Positions 37,201-48,597 of a stretch of DNA of 64,000 nucleotides are shown here, piece by piece. Source of the DNA: Odontocerum albicorne (Eukaryota > Arthropoda > Insecta > Trichoptera > Odontoceridae); the NCBI GenBank assembly GCA_949825065.1, contig OX463852.1, positions 16,332,189 through 16,396,188 of the forward strand, given 5' to 3'. The translations under genes and the position numbers were made by a program. The notes under the pieces were generated by a model. The model saw only the letters and a list, made by a program, of their open reading frames with translations, was not told the DNA's origin and ran no database searches. Within the stretch, counting starts at the first letter, position 1; every line of letters begins with the position of its first letter.

Positions 37201-38427
37201 AAAACTTTAAAAAAAATCTTGTCAAATACCGGATAGCAAGTACCTGGTGACTTCACTAACGAACTGGTTTTACTCTAGCACCATGTTACATCTGAATTGA
37301 AGTATTTTTGGATTCTTATAAAACATTTTTATAGGTTATACTAGAAAAGTGCAATATAAATATGTCAAACGAAAGGCATATTGAACTTGTCGATCGTCAT
37401 GGAACTTTGGGTTTTATTTTTCAAGACTCTGTGCTTGCTTAAGTATAACAGCTTGCATCATTTAAACCAATATACACACAGCTATCTAATCAATCACGGG
37501 GCATTGTATTTTATGTTCTAATTAAAATATAGCCATTTAAACATTATTTATGTAAATATTAGACTAAGGTATATTAATAGTATCAATTGTTTGGTTTTAG
37601 TTGTCTGATGTGAGATTAATACTAAAGAATAATTTGAACACTGAATTTAATCCACCAAAATTTACAAATCACGAAAAAAGAGCCAATTTCACCGCATAAA
37701 TATGGTTTGTACCTATGGCCGTTCGTATTTTTATGTGGAATTCGTAAGCCAGACATACCCATTATGCGGTGGGGCTTCCAAAACAAAAGTCTGGTTATGT
37801 TTTAATAGCTTTATAAGGCACCTTTATATGGGAAAACAATATGTCAGGGATACCCTGGTAAAATGGGGAAAACAAAAAAACAAACAATTTTTTACAATCC
37901 AATTTTAAGTCATATTTAATCACATTTGAAAATTTTCCTTAAAAGAAATTTAATACATCTTGTTAAAAATATTTCATTGAAAGTCCCTTTTCGGTCCAAT
38001 TTAAATAAATTATTTATTTCAATCAAAAATATATATTTAAACCTAATATTCGTTGATCAAAAATATAAGTATATACCTAGTATTATACAATATTTTATTC
38101 TTTATAATAATACTTTTTGAATCCGTACGAAAATTTGTGGAGTTTCAATGTATTAAATAATGCGAAATGAAAACATCAATGCATGCATAAAGGGAATTGT
38201 GTATATAAAATATTTTTTTAATATCAGTTAAAGAAAATAAACACTCCTTTTTTCATTTAATATTGGACCATGGTTGATAGATGGTACAATCTACGTGGAT
38301 TCCTTTTGATAACAAATCTGATAACTCTAAAGCAAACGGAATCTCAGTATAAAAGGAAGTTTTATGTAATAAAAAATGATAATGTATAATAGTGTATTGG
38401 AGTCACATTGACGTATGGAAATGAAGC
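37201..38427. other. AT-rich intergenic sequence
   Basis: No supported gene. The plus frames at 37,702-37,908 and 37,926-38,120 are short, lack domains and follow AT composition. Confidence 0.5.
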
Positions 38428-38431
38428 TTAA

Positions 38432-39111
38432 GGCGCGTTCTAACGGTTCAAGTTTAGTTGACTGATTAAATTTGATCAACAAAAGTTGAATAAAATCTGT
38501 AGTGAAGGCGCGTTGTTACGGTTCAAGTTTAATTGGCCGATTATAGTTGATCAACAAAAGTTGAATATATGCCCGTTTTCATGGTTCAAGTTTAGTTTAC
38601 CGATTAAAGTAGATCAACAAAAGTTGAATACGACTTGAATCAGTTTTTGTTCACACGTTTCAATAGAAACTGATCCAATAAACAGTTTCAATTTAATTCA
38701 GTTAAAAATGGCGTCGAAAGCATTTTCTCTTGCATCTTTATTTTTATATTTATCGAGTTGAAAGCAAAATTGACAATCAACTTGAATTCACATATTCACA
38801 CGTTTCAAGACAGGTTTCAACTTGAAAGCAAATTGTGGATGACTCATAACTTGAACGATAAAGTTTGACTGGGTCAATCTTTTCTTGATCAACTAGAAAG
38901 TTGATCAACTCTATTGAAACAAAGGTTCTCACTACAGATTTCATTCAACTTTTGTTGATCAACTTTAATCGGTCAACTAAACTTGAACCGTAAGAACGGG
39001 CCTTGAATCGGTTTCTATTGAAACATGTGAACAAAAACTGATTTAAGTCGTATTCAACTTTTGTTGATCAATTTTAATCGGTCAACTAAACTTGAACCGT
39101 GAGAACGAGCC
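38432..39111. mobile_element. 680-bp TTAA-flanked inverted-repeat element
   Basis: TTAA at 38,428-38,431 and 39,112-39,115 flanks ends GGCGCGTTCTAACGGTTCAAG (left) and, read inward from the right, GGCTCGTTCTCACGGTTCAAG. Inside, the end sequence with its ACAAAAGTTGAATA block is repeated three times on the left and twice, inverted, on the right, giving a fold-back structure. There is no transposase. TTAA duplication is the signature of piggyBac-type transposition, so this is probably a non-autonomous piggyBac-like or similar element. The family is not recognised. Confidence 0.85.
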
Positions 39112-39115
39112 TTAA

Positions 39116-39370
39116 AGGCCGACAAAAGAAGGATTATGTTAAGATTCATGCTGTACATATTCAAGAAAAAATCTAGAGTATTAATGTATGAAGAAGGCAC
39201 CAGATGAATGAAAGAAGGAATTAAGAAATCATATGTTAAATGGATTAAGTGGTTGTTGTAAGTAAGATGACGAAAGGAGAATCAACAGTTTGCACATGTT
39301 GGGAGAATGAAGTCAAATGGAAGCGTGGAAGACGTAGACGAAGGAAAACGTTATTGTATCAAGTGGACTT
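39116..39370 (+). pseudogene. Possible LINE reverse transcriptase tail, heavily decayed
   Basis: Pieces such as RRRINSLHMLG and SGVEDVDEGK vaguely follow the order of LINE C-terminal tails (GHV...GRRRRTW). No frame is longer than about 25 codons. Low support. Confidence 0.22.
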
Positions 39371-39475
39371 CTCATTTTACATATAAAATGTAAAGTGAGA
39401 AGCACAAATATAGAAACATTTTACATGATGATGCACATTATTCTAATACTTGTGCTTCTCACACTGATGCTCTCC

Positions 39476-39530
39476 TCCGTGGTCCAGTTGGTATGGTATG
39501 CTCCGTAACCTAGTTCGTAAGATGCCTGAC
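39476..39530 (+). mobile_element. tRNA-derived SINE, copy 5, head only
   Basis: CTCCGTGGTCCAGTTGGTAT then CTAGTTCGTAAGATGCCTGA: two A-box-like heads in a row, the second without flanking SINE body. Confidence 0.5.
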
Positions 39531-39584
39531 TTCCCGCTCGAGAGTAGTCAATTCAATTGTAGAATTTTTAATTTTATTTTTATT

Positions 39585-39745
39585 TTATTATTACACATGA
39601 CAAGAAATATACATAATTTACGAAAAAACAATAGGTAATTTAATTCGGACATACATTCTTTTAATGGATCTGGGTTTGTTGCCTTTCATTGGTCATATCC
39701 CCAGTAAACTAGGCTTTTGCCTGTATCTCACTGAGGATATAATGA
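39585..39745 (-). mobile_element. R2-like local repeat family, copy 4
   Basis: ACACATGACAAGAAATATAC, AAAAAACAATAGGTAATTT, GGATCTGGGTTTGTTGCC, CCCAGTAAACTAGGC and CTGTATCTCACTGAGG, with a TTTATTTTATTATT tail at the 3' side. Confidence 0.82.
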
Positions 39746-39769
39746 GGATAGGATATAAGATGAAAACTA

Positions 39770-39905
39770 GATTTTTAAGAAAGGATTCTAGTCTCGTTTT
39801 TACTTAGTACATATTTTACATATTTGTAGTTAGTTGAAAAAAATTGACACATGGCAATACGCCCGCCAAGTTACACTATATGCAACGAAAGTGTAATACA
39901 ATACA
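39770..39905 (+). mobile_element. tRNA-derived SINE, copy 6, 3' half
   Basis: GGATTCTAGTCTCGTTTTTA, then ACACATGGCAATACGCCCGC and ATATGCAACGAAAGTGTAAT ending ACAATACAAT, which is the best preserved SINE tail here. Confidence 0.75.
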
Positions 39906-40149
39906 ATGTGTGACGGTGAAAAAGAGAAAAAAGTGAGATTAGGTAGAAAAGTTATTAATTATTCTCTTAGGTTTTATGATCTACACAAATCTAGTGGTTG
40001 TAAAATGGTTAATACTGCATACAGATAAAAAGGTCTAAAAGTGACTACTCTGTAACATGCTTAAAATTAAGCTACAAAAGTCATTTGTATTGTTTTATAC
40101 TTTCGTTTTTTTATCATAAATCAATAACTTCCAACTAAACAAAAAATAT

Positions 40150-40265
40150 TAAAAAGTCCTTAAGTGAAAATCAGATTGGAAGCCTTTAATGTGTGTTACA
40201 ACGTGAATCGAGCTCGACACCCCAGGTTTAAAAGACAGCCGTCTTACCAACTTTGCTAAGCAAGA
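40150..40265 (-). mobile_element. tRNA-derived SINE, copy 7, 5' half
   Basis: On the minus strand: CTTAGCAAAGTTGGTAAGAC (A-box), then AACCTGGGGTGTCGAGC and AATCTGATTTTCACTTAAGG. Confidence 0.65.
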
Positions 40266-40485
40266 ATACAAACTATTTCTTAGTTCTCAAATACAGTTTT
40301 CTACGGCCCAAAAATGATACTTAAGTTATTGTATAACATTCCTTAGAACTTATTTAAGGAAATTGATTCCACTATAGAGTAACTATTCTAACATACGAAC
40401 GATCAAGATTGCCCGGTCTATTTGCTCGATCTCCCTTTATCAAACGGTTATAACTCAGATAGCCAATATTACACACAATCACACT

Positions 40486-40662
40486 TTGATTGTATACAGT
40501 AAAATCTGGCAGTTTTATTGACATGTGGCAATATTTTTCAACCACCAACCAACCAACCGATAGTATGTTTAAAAAACCTTAAGCAAAAACTAAACTGGAA
40601 ACTTTTTTTATATAATTGGGCACCTATAAGAACCGTGCCCGTGTTGGATAGCAGGTGTCTTA
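40486..40662 (-). mobile_element. tRNA-derived SINE, copy 8, main part
   Basis: On the minus strand from TAAGACACCTGCTATCCAAC through the B-box region, TTCCAGTTTAGTTTTTGC and the tail CACATGTCAATAAAACTGCC. The head is displaced by a LINE and resumes at 40,934. Confidence 0.75.
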
Positions 40663-40933
40663 TTTTATTTATTAATTTAACATATTGTAAAAAATAATCT
40701 GGTAAACTTATTGTCAGGTGGCAATCTCTTCAAATTAACCAGACAATAATAAATAAAACAAGTTACATGGTCGCAAAACATGTTCAAATAATGATTCACC
40801 TGGACAAAATTCATGAACAATATACAAAGCAAAAATAAAAGTGATATAAAAATTAATGAAAAAAGGAAGGGATGGGGAAGAGGAAAGAAAAATCAGGAAT
40901 AATACACGTTATATTGGATTGAAATCAAGAGTT
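40663..40933 (-). mobile_element. LINE 3' fragment inserted into SINE copy 8
   Basis: The 3' UTR of the 25,227 family: TAATCTGGTAAACTTATTG, CAGACAATAATAAATAAA, ACAAGTTACATGGTCGCA and AATCAAGAGTTTT. A TTTTATTTATT tail abuts GTGTCTTA of the SINE on one side. The SINE continues with CCAACTAGACCACTGAG on the other. Confidence 0.8.
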
Positions 40934-40965
40934 TTACCAACTAGACCACTGAGATCGACACGGAG
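40934..40965 (-). mobile_element. tRNA-derived SINE, copy 8, head
   Basis: TTACCAACTAGACCACTGAG is the reverse complement of the SINE A-box head. It joins logically to 40,662. Confidence 0.7.
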
Positions 40966-42190
40966 CCAAGCGGTATTCTCCCATATTCATATTCTCTTTA
41001 TGATGTTCATCAGAGCGTTATATCCAAGAGTATATCCTTTATTTTCAAACACATGTTTCCGGAGACATATAAAAAAATAAAAAAACAAATGGCCAAACAG
41101 TCGTCTCCTGTTTGACATGGCACCTTTGCAAACATTTATTTGTAATGGAACAAAAACAAAGGTATTAAAGGCTTTGAAAAGGGAGAAGTTGCTTGAGGAC
41201 AATGGGGATGGATGAATGGTACATAAAGAAGTGGAGACGAAGGTGTGATAATTATGGGATGGGGTAAGCTAACCGTAGAGCCAGCATGAGAAAGAAGCTG
41301 AATACAATGCGACACGTGTAAACACTCTTTTGTTTTAATTTTAAAATGATATACTCAAAATTTTATTTTAAAGACGAACGATAATTTTATTTCGTTTTTT
41401 TAAATTACTTTGCAGTTATTTTGTATATTCTTTTGCGTCGTGACCTCAATGCTGAGAACGTGACCCACACTAATACTGTTCTAGTTTTCGCACATTCTTA
41501 TTCAGTCCTCTCAGCATACCTGCACCTGTGGTAAATACACTCTTCACCTAATCGCTTTAAGCATACTATTACACTCTTCATCTGATCGCTTCGATCCTCA
41601 AAGATGTTTTACGTTTGCTCCAGCAACCCTACACATGTCAATAATTATGAGTCTCCTCATCATACCCTCCTTACGCGAAATATAACGAGTGCACAATTCT
41701 CAAAGCCTCTCTGAAGTAGTAAGCTCTTCCAAAATAGAAGCCTTTGTTTGCCGTTTCGTCTATGAAACAGTCAATAATCGTTTTCAGCGCAACATCTAGA
41801 AAAAGTCTACTCTAGAACGTTATTGTTCAAGTTTCTGAGGCACGCAGAACTTTTGAGAAAATCAGAGGTTTAACACAACTTATTTTCGCTCGAAACTGTT
41901 AGCCATATATATTATTTTCTATATTTAAGTTTTATATCCATTTTATCGATATAGAGAAAAAAAATATGCAGCATAAAAATAACAAAAACAAACATGAATT
42001 TTACAAAGACATTGATAAACAATAAGAAGAAAAAGAGGTTTGTAAAGACATGCTTTACAAAGTATATCTCGTGTTATCATGTATGAGTAAGAATTATTAG
42101 ATAACATATGATTATTTATTAGAGAGAATCTTCAGATGATTTGATCACAATCAAATATAAATATATGTTGCGAAAGACTTATCAACTGTT
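40966..42190. other. Intergenic sequence, no recognised gene
   Basis: Short frames only. The segment 41,150-41,200 could encode a basic peptide (KVLKALKREKLLEDNGDG) but stops at once and has no homology that I recognise. The stretch 41,440-41,760 resembles other antisense LINE-like sequence without a readable frame. Confidence 0.4.
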
Positions 42191-42394
42191 TTTTGCCTTG
42201 TAAGAACGAAGAGCGAGGAAGGTCAGAAAATAATGAAATTAAATAGTTAAAGGACTTGAACTGAGAAAAAGGTCAGCAGTATGAGAAATATAAGAACATA
42301 TATGATTAGATTTATGGATGTGGAAGAAGGGAAAGATGTATACGAGAGTAGATAGGTTACTTTCTTTCATAATTGATTATGTCTTTTTTTTTCA

Positions 42395-42545
42395 ATCTGG
42401 GAATTGCTTTTTCGGTTCCGTTAAATTAAGTTTTGTTTTTACATAAGGCCTCTATAAAATATTTCTGGTGGTTTGAAAGAGATTTTCTCTTTACAATAAC
42501 CTCTCCAGGTTATACTGTATGCAGCTAAATGTGATAAAATATAAA
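42395..42545 (+). mobile_element. tRNA-derived SINE, copy 9, decayed
   Basis: TTTTCGGTTCCGTTAAATTA (B-box side), AAGGCCTCTATAAAATATTT, GGTGGTTTGAAAGAGATT and TCTCCAGGTTATACTGTATG keep the SINE order. The head is lost. Confidence 0.6.
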
Positions 42546-42764
42546 GGCGTTGAGATCTATTCACTTTTCCAGTCCCAAAAGGGGATTGGGCTAATACTAT
42601 ACTGTGCTTATATATTTTTTATTCAGACTTACCCCCATCCCAACAGTTACCTTTTTTTCTAATTAACAGATGTATTATTGCAAAAAATCCCATTCAACGA
42701 ATCCATTTTTTGAGTTAAAGAGGCTTAAAGAAAGAAATAAAATTGATGCTCTTATTAAAAAAAT

Positions 42765-42838
42765 GGAAAACCAACGAAAATCGAACATGTAACCTCCGGA
42801 AGAAGGAAGATGTTTTACCTATTAGACCACGGAGGTGG
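42765..42838 (-). mobile_element. tRNA-derived SINE, copy 10, head
   Basis: On the minus strand: ACCTCCGTGGTCTAATAGG (A-box), then CTTCTTCCGGAGGTTACATG and TTCGATTTTCGTTGG (B-box side). Confidence 0.7.
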
Positions 42839-43224
42839 TGTGTCATTCATAAATGTTCAAAAATATCAAGTCGTATATAACTGAGTTTATCATGGTTTAA
42901 TTCCTTTTTGATAAACATTGTTTCATATAAGCCTATAGAAAGTAGCTGAAGGTTCAACTAAAGCACATTACGGAGAAATCGAAATAAGAATACCCTTTAT
43001 AATGTTTTCAAAGCGAATACAAGAATGTTTTAGTCTTCTTTTTCTGTGTGAATCTAATTTAACCAGACATGTTTTCACCTCAACTTGTTGAAACACACAC
43101 CAGGGTATCAGGTGCCAGAGAATATATCCACAGCTTTTTACATTTTGAGGTTTATTCAGTGAAGATCGGATTTCAAACAAAAAACATTCCCTTGAGACCA
43201 GTCGTCGACAACTGAGCCATATAT

Positions 43225-43345
43225 CACTAAAACATATATTTTACACATACATCCTACATACACCATGTCCTTTTTAGAGTAGGCAGAGAAGATAGATGCC
43301 CATGTCTTTATATCCATGCACAGCTCTCACCTCGTTCACATTCAT
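43225..43345. repeat. Repeat family R4, copy 1
   Basis: TACATACACCATGTCCTTTT, AGTAGGCAGAGAAGATAGA and TGCCCATGTCTTTATATC match the order at 58,185 (ACACGCCATTTTCCTG, AGTAGACAGAGAGGGCAGA). Confidence 0.5.
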
Positions 43346-43489
43346 ACATATCGTCATATGTGCTATCCTGTTTATTATACTTCTTATTTAAACTCAGTTA
43401 AAATTTCTCCAACTTTTTCACTCTACTTTCTCCTTCGTAATCAATTCATCTTCCTCTTAATCAATTCATTTTAGAAACATTTACAAAAA

Positions 43490-43665
43490 CAATTTATATG
43501 AGTAGTACAAAGAAAACAATAATTCCGGGAAAACGTAGAAAACATGGTACGAACAAATTAATTAATTCGTGAAAAAGATAATATAGAAAAGTATTATAGG
43601 ATAGTATGCGTGATAAGGTGTACGGACATGGCAGATGCGAAAAATCTGTGCCAAGGTAGAATGTT
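43490..43665 (+). pseudogene. LINE reverse transcriptase tail, second copy of the 31,441 type
   Basis: CCGGGAAAACGTAGAAAACA and GATAAGGTGTACGGACATGG parallel 31,505-31,640. Broken in all frames. Confidence 0.45.
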
Positions 43666-44279
43666 TTCTTAATAAAATATCACCTAAAAAGTGTTTGTTC
43701 TTGAGTTCATAAAAAACACATCATTGATGTCACATAAAAATTTCAAATGAAATGAAGTCTGAAATTAAGATTAAAACCATCATGTCAATAATGAATAAAA
43801 ACGTTCCCTATCCACCAGGCAACTTATACAGACAAATTTGTCTCTGGTCAATATTGAATACTTATCAATAGTATTGAAACCAAATAAAGACAAAGGATAA
43901 TTATTAATAAATTTTCTTAATAAAACATCGAAGCAGTTTTTGAGAGGCACCGCCTCTCTGGTTTAGTACAAATACTCGTAGTTAGATAAACTTAAAAATA
44001 ATTATTTACTATCATTTCATAGCTAAGAGTAAATACAGCATAAATTTATGCAAAATAAGGTCAGAAAATAAACCAGCAATAAATCGAAAATAATTACGAA
44101 ACAAACCCGTTCCTTAACAAATCAAAAAAATATGAAAAGCAAAGTTTGTAGCTCATAATGGGATCTTGGTCCCAACATTAGTGTGATATATGCAAATGAA
44201 ACTCGAACGAAGCAATCAAGTGCTGAAAGTAAAGTTTATGCGATATAAATAAGAGCGCTGTGTAGAATGTGTAAATAAA

Positions 44280-44430
44280 CTATGTATGACAGAAGATAGA
44301 ATGATGATATTAGAAAATTATGCGGATTAAAAGAAGATGCAGTGCTTAAGATGGAAAAGGAGCGTTGAGACGATTCGGACACGTATAAGGAATCATTTAT
44401 AGACGTGACAGAAATATGAGATCTATGTCA
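44280..44430 (+). pseudogene. LINE reverse transcriptase tail fragment
   Basis: GKGALRRFGHV followed by YRRD resembles the conserved KGMLRWFGHVERM...YxAD stretch near the C-terminus of many insect LINE polymerases. A stop interrupts it right after GHV. Fewer than 50 codons are readable. Confidence 0.5.
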
Positions 44431-44482
44431 CGATATAATAAAGTAAAGATCAGTTCTGTCCGTCTCCACAATAGTGGCATAG

Positions 44483-44590
44483 ATTCTAGTCTGGTTTTTA
44501 CTTAAACTTTCATTTAGTTCTTACTGATTGGCTGGAGTTTTGTTACAAGGCAATAAGCCCGCCAGATTTTACTGATAGACAGAACGTTCT
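44483..44590 (+). mobile_element. tRNA-derived SINE, copy 11, 3' half
   Basis: AGATTCTAGTCTGGTTTTTA, then TACAAGGCAATAAGCCCGCC and AGATTTTACTGATAGAC. Confidence 0.7.
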
Positions 44591-44639
44591 ATGTATAAAT
44601 TAGAAAGAGAATATAACATTTTTTAAAGTTTTTACTTTT

Positions 44640-45290
44640 GCAAAAAAATAATATGAAAAGACAAATACAAAATTTTTAAAATAGTAAAAAAAACGATTAT
44701 TTAAGAAATAAATCATAAATAAAAATTTATATCAGTTTGCCAGATGTGTTAGAAAAAGGAAGACTCGAACAATTGCTTAAGGTTGTAATAGAGATGTAAT
44801 AATAGAGATGTAATGATAATCAATGTAATAGAGACGCAAAAAAATATTGAAGGGAATAACATTACAAGAGGATTAAATTAAAACAATATTTTAAAGAGGG
44901 AGGAAGAAAATAAAATCGAGTTGCATTCTAAGAAAGGTGTTTATTGTAATGTAGATTATTTTGTAATAAAACTGACAGTTTCAAAAGGTCTAAGGTAAGC
45001 GTTAATTAGGCCAAGTTTCAAACATGTCGTGGAAATAATCAATAATCTTAATCTGTGAATGTGTACTCGTATAAACTATGAGGAATTTTATTAGGTCATT
45101 CATTTTGAACTGAACATAACGAAACAATTCTTACAAACTATTTGATCAAATAGGGATACAAAAATATATAAACTAAACCTGAAAATGTTGTCAAATAATG
45201 TATTTTTATTCCCTTAAGCCAGCAGTCCCCAAACAAGGGCTTGCGAACGCTTCCAAAAATTACTATAATTTTACTCGAAAATAAATTCAT
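44640..45290. other. AT-rich intergenic sequence
   Basis: No supported gene. TAATAGAGATGTAAT is locally tandem at about 44,789-44,815. Confidence 0.5.
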
Positions 45291-45344
45291 GGTGTTTGGC
45301 CGGCAGGATCACGCAGGAGCACGACTTACATTGAACAGTGCTGA

Positions 45345-46015
45345 TATACTCGTAGAGAGTGAAAAAAATTAAATACCTCGGAAGTATCCTAGTGGAAGAC
45401 CTCGACCCAGAAAACGAAGTCAAGTGTAGAATTTAAACATCTCGAGCGGCTTTTAATAAAACGAGAAGCGTATTCTGCGATGATAATCTAAACTTGAAAT
45501 TTCGACAACGGTTAGTCAAATGCTACGTTTGGTCAGTGTTATTACATGGAGTGGAATCATGGACCCTCAAAGTTGGTAGTATAAACTGACTGGAAGCGTT
45601 CGAAATATGGGTACACCGGAGAATGCTACGGATACCCGACGGATATGGTCAGCAACACAAGGGTTCTTCAAAGAGCCAAAGTTGATAGAGAGTTGCTGAC
45701 TAATATTAAAATCCGAAAGGTGTGCTATTTGGGGCATATACTAAGAGGAGAAAAATACAAATTACTGCACCTGATCATCCAAGGCAAAATAGAGGGTCGA
45801 AGAGGTGTTGGCAGGAGACAAATCTCCTGGCTCCGCAATATACGTGAGTGAACTAGTATAAGGAGCATTGGGGATCTTTTTCGGGCTGCCGGGGACAAAG
45901 ATGTCTACTCTCAAGTGATAGTCAACGTTGAGGGGACCTGACATGACACTAGGAAGAAGAATACTCGAAATTTTATTCTTCACGCATGCAACAACCTCTA
46001 ATAAATAAATTATCT
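45345..46015 (+). pseudogene. LINE endonuclease/reverse-transcriptase C-terminal region, frameshifted
   Basis: Translation from 45,359 gives KKIKYLGSILVEDLD, AAFNKTRSVFCDDNLNLKF, RLVKCYVWSVLLHGVESWTL and LEAFEIWVHRRMLRIPDG. This is the thumb and connection region of the widespread insect endonuclease-reverse transcriptase family. In-frame stops occur after VKCRI and after GSIN. A frameshift near 45,640 moves the frame to 45,645-45,851, which gives KVCYLGHILRG, LIIQGKIEGRRGVGRRQ and ISWLRNIRE. The palm catalytic motifs lie upstream and are missing. It ends in CTCTAATAAATAAATT, a plausible 3' tail. It is a dead copy, in a subfamily different from the LINE at 25,227. Confidence 0.85.
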
Positions 46016-46019
46016 ACTG

Positions 46020-47150
46020 GTAGTCTGCGCTTTAAAACTTAGCAATCCTTTCAAGTGGCTGTTGGTATGTACTTACAAATTAACAAGCATCAGCATGCGG
46101 AGGGGGCGGCTAGCGAGTTTAGGGTACTGGTTAGTAGGTGAAAGTTTTTGATAATATACGAGTACAATATAACATAATATCCCAAGTATGTATTATTCTA
46201 TTTGTTCTATTTTTTAAACTCAATCATCAAATAAAAAATTGTCATATTAAATTTATATTAATTGCATTTCCATTAATACCTGTATGCATTGGCTGTCCGT
46301 TGCAATTTTGCGAGATGCTAAAGGGTCCGCTAGTGAAAAAGTTTGGGAACTGCCTCGTTAAACAATAACACGATCTAAGAAAATATCCGTTTATTTGCAG
46401 CGGCGTTGACTGGATAAAATAAACTTGAATATGTTTCTGTTCTACTGATAAATTTAAATTAAAAATTCTATATTCTCTTTTTTTCATACTAACACCTTGA
46501 GAACCAGTACTATTTTTTAATATTAAATGAATCGATATCTCTTTTAATATCTCGGACCGTATTAATCACTTGAACGCTTCCTAAATATTCCTCAGGGATC
46601 CTATGTCTTACATATTGTGATCTTCTTTTTCCTCCATTTATGGTTCAGAAAAAAAATGAGACGAAGATTTAGCAGCGATTTTTATTCTGCCTACGTTTTT
46701 GCAGGTTTTTTTAAAGAAAATATAAATAAACTAGAACCTTTATTGTTTAATTGTTTGAATATACCGTTTTATTGGTAATTTTAAATCTTGATTAATTTAA
46801 TCTAAACCTGACCTATTTTCCTCGAAGTTTTCTTAATTTTATAAAAAATATTGCAAAAGTAATAATGAGCAAGAAATTATATGTACAAAATTTCAGAAAA
46901 AAATATATATGATGATAATTTATTGTTGTCTGTTCTAGAAAACATAACACAGGTAAGCTTTCAGAAAGTTATGTTTTCAGAAAATTTTAAAAATATTATT
47001 TGATTCAAATTCTGAGAATGTAATTCTCATATATTTTAATTGAGGTGCATTAAATATATTTTATTAAAAAAACGTTTCTTTCTTTTTATTTTAGTGTAAA
47101 AAACACACAATATCAATTTATATAAGTATCTCTGGGATCGAAAAATAATA
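46020..47150. other. AT-rich intergenic sequence upstream of the promoter-like site
   Basis: No supported coding region. The overlapping frames at 46,138-46,368 and 46,242-46,487 are mutually antisense and lack domains. Confidence 0.5.
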
Positions 47151-47189
47151 ATTACTGCGCGAAAACTGCGTACCGTCGGGATATCGACT

Positions 47190-47232
47190 ATTGCTCAGTT
47201 TGATTTTAGATATCGACCTGTGTAGACGTGTC
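47190..47232 (+). promoter_or_regulatory. Inr + bridge + DPE core promoter candidate
   Basis: TCAGTT at 47,195-47,200 fits the arthropod initiator, with A+1 at 47,197. Counting from it, +18 to +22 is CGACC (bridge part I, CGANC), +30 to +33 is ACGT (bridge part II, WYGT) and +28 to +32 is AGACG (DPE, RGWYV). All three fall at the exact positions known from Drosophila. No TATA box is 30 bp upstream, as usual for DPE promoters. The surrounding 100 bp is unusually CpG rich (GCGGTGCGCGCGCGC just downstream). Transcription would run to the right, toward the exon-like signals at 47,883-49,448. It is the strongest regulatory call in the window, but it rests on motif spacing only. Confidence 0.6.
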
Positions 47233-47880
47233 GCGGTGCGCGCGCGCAAATCATTTTTAATTCGTCAATAATAATCATAAATAAACTTTTAAAAAGTATA
47301 TCGCGGTGAAAATAACATTAATTTTTGTATATTTTTATCAGTAAAAATTGTTTATTTCCCTAGAACTTCGCGTGAAAATGTTTGGACGAAGCTTCGACGC
47401 TGTAACGTTTGCAGTAATATAGTAAAGGAATAACACGATCTTTACTAATTTGTGCGCGGTGTAATTAAGAAGGGAGTACATGGAGTTTGTGTGGGAAAAC
47501 ATTTTTGCATATAATTTTTTTTATATTCTTCTTTGTTTTTTTATTTTTAAAAGATAAATAAATACAGTTATAGTTAAAATTATATTTTATTTGAGTAGTT
47601 TGATATGTTCCCTACACACAACCGAAAGAATTACGAAAATCCCTCTATATTTGATGAAAATGTACACAATTTTGTGCACACTTATTGAAAGATTATTTTT
47701 TCTCTAAAATTCTTCCGCAATTTTCGCATAATATGTGAAAAAAGGCTCAGCAGTAAAACGGTTAATGGACAAATGAAAACATGAGGTTATTATTATGTAA
47801 ACAGAGAAGTAAATTAAAACTGTGATTACAATAAAAATAATAAATCAAAGTTTTTTTATAAATTTCATGTTTTTTTTTCC

Positions 47881-47930
47881 AGGAAGGAGAAGTACGCCAT
47901 AGCTGACAATTTTGAGACAGCTTACTGAGA
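47881..47930 (+). other. Splice-acceptor-like site with short open segment
   Basis: A run of nine T then CCAG ends at 47,882. The following sequence has one frame open for 14 codons (KEKYAIADNFETAY) before TGA. It could be a short exon of a transcript from 47,197 or chance. Confidence 0.2.
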
Positions 47931-48404
47931 CAACCTACTGTTCTGAGTAGTTGTCAACAATATCAAAGTAACAAACATGTTTACCAATATCCAGTAATGA
48001 ATAAGGTGCGATAAACAAGAAAAAACTTGTGATCATTTTTTTTTATTTATATTTTGGCAAGTAAGTTACCATTATTTATACCCACACCCTTCATTCACGG
48101 CTTATTTAGTTTTCTAAGACAAACATCAACCCACAATAACATGCATATCCGAAATTCTCCCTCCTACGTCTGGGTGGACCGGAAATTTTTGATAAATTAC
48201 AAATTTACCAGTATATTTTATAGGTTTTTATAGCTTCGGCAGTATAGGATTCCAACCAGAGCCATGAATCAGAGGCTCGCGAGTTCAGAGGGTGGTGTTA
48301 AACGAAGCATGTCGTAGTTTCGTCTCCGAATATAAAGCAAGTCACGGTGAACTAGAGGGAAGGTTCTTAGAATACGCTCACAGGGTTACGGAGAATATTG
48401 GAAT

Positions 48405-48491
48405 CGGTGGTATATAAAAGTTCAATTGTAAATATCTTCAATTAATCTTCAACGAAATCGATTGTGTGTTTCGAAATATTTTATGGTGAGT
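48405..48491 (+). promoter_or_regulatory. TATA promoter, first exon and splice donor
   Basis: TATATAAAAG at 48,411-48,420 is followed 29 bp later by an initiator-like TTCAATT (A at 48,440). The predicted short leader ends in ATG (48,483-48,485), directly abutting GTGAGT (48,486-48,491), a near-ideal donor. First exons that end at or just after the initiator codon are common in insect genes for secreted or cuticular proteins. The preceding 200 bp is of raised G+C content. The next acceptor-led open segments are at 48,598 and 49,284, both in the phase needed. Confidence 0.45.
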
Positions 48492-48597
48492 GTAAGGTTT
48501 GATGTAAGAGTATTACAAATATATTTCCTAATAATTTGTTTTTTAAATATTAAAAAACTAAATTTTACTCCAAAGGTTTAATTTTTTTTTCTCACAG

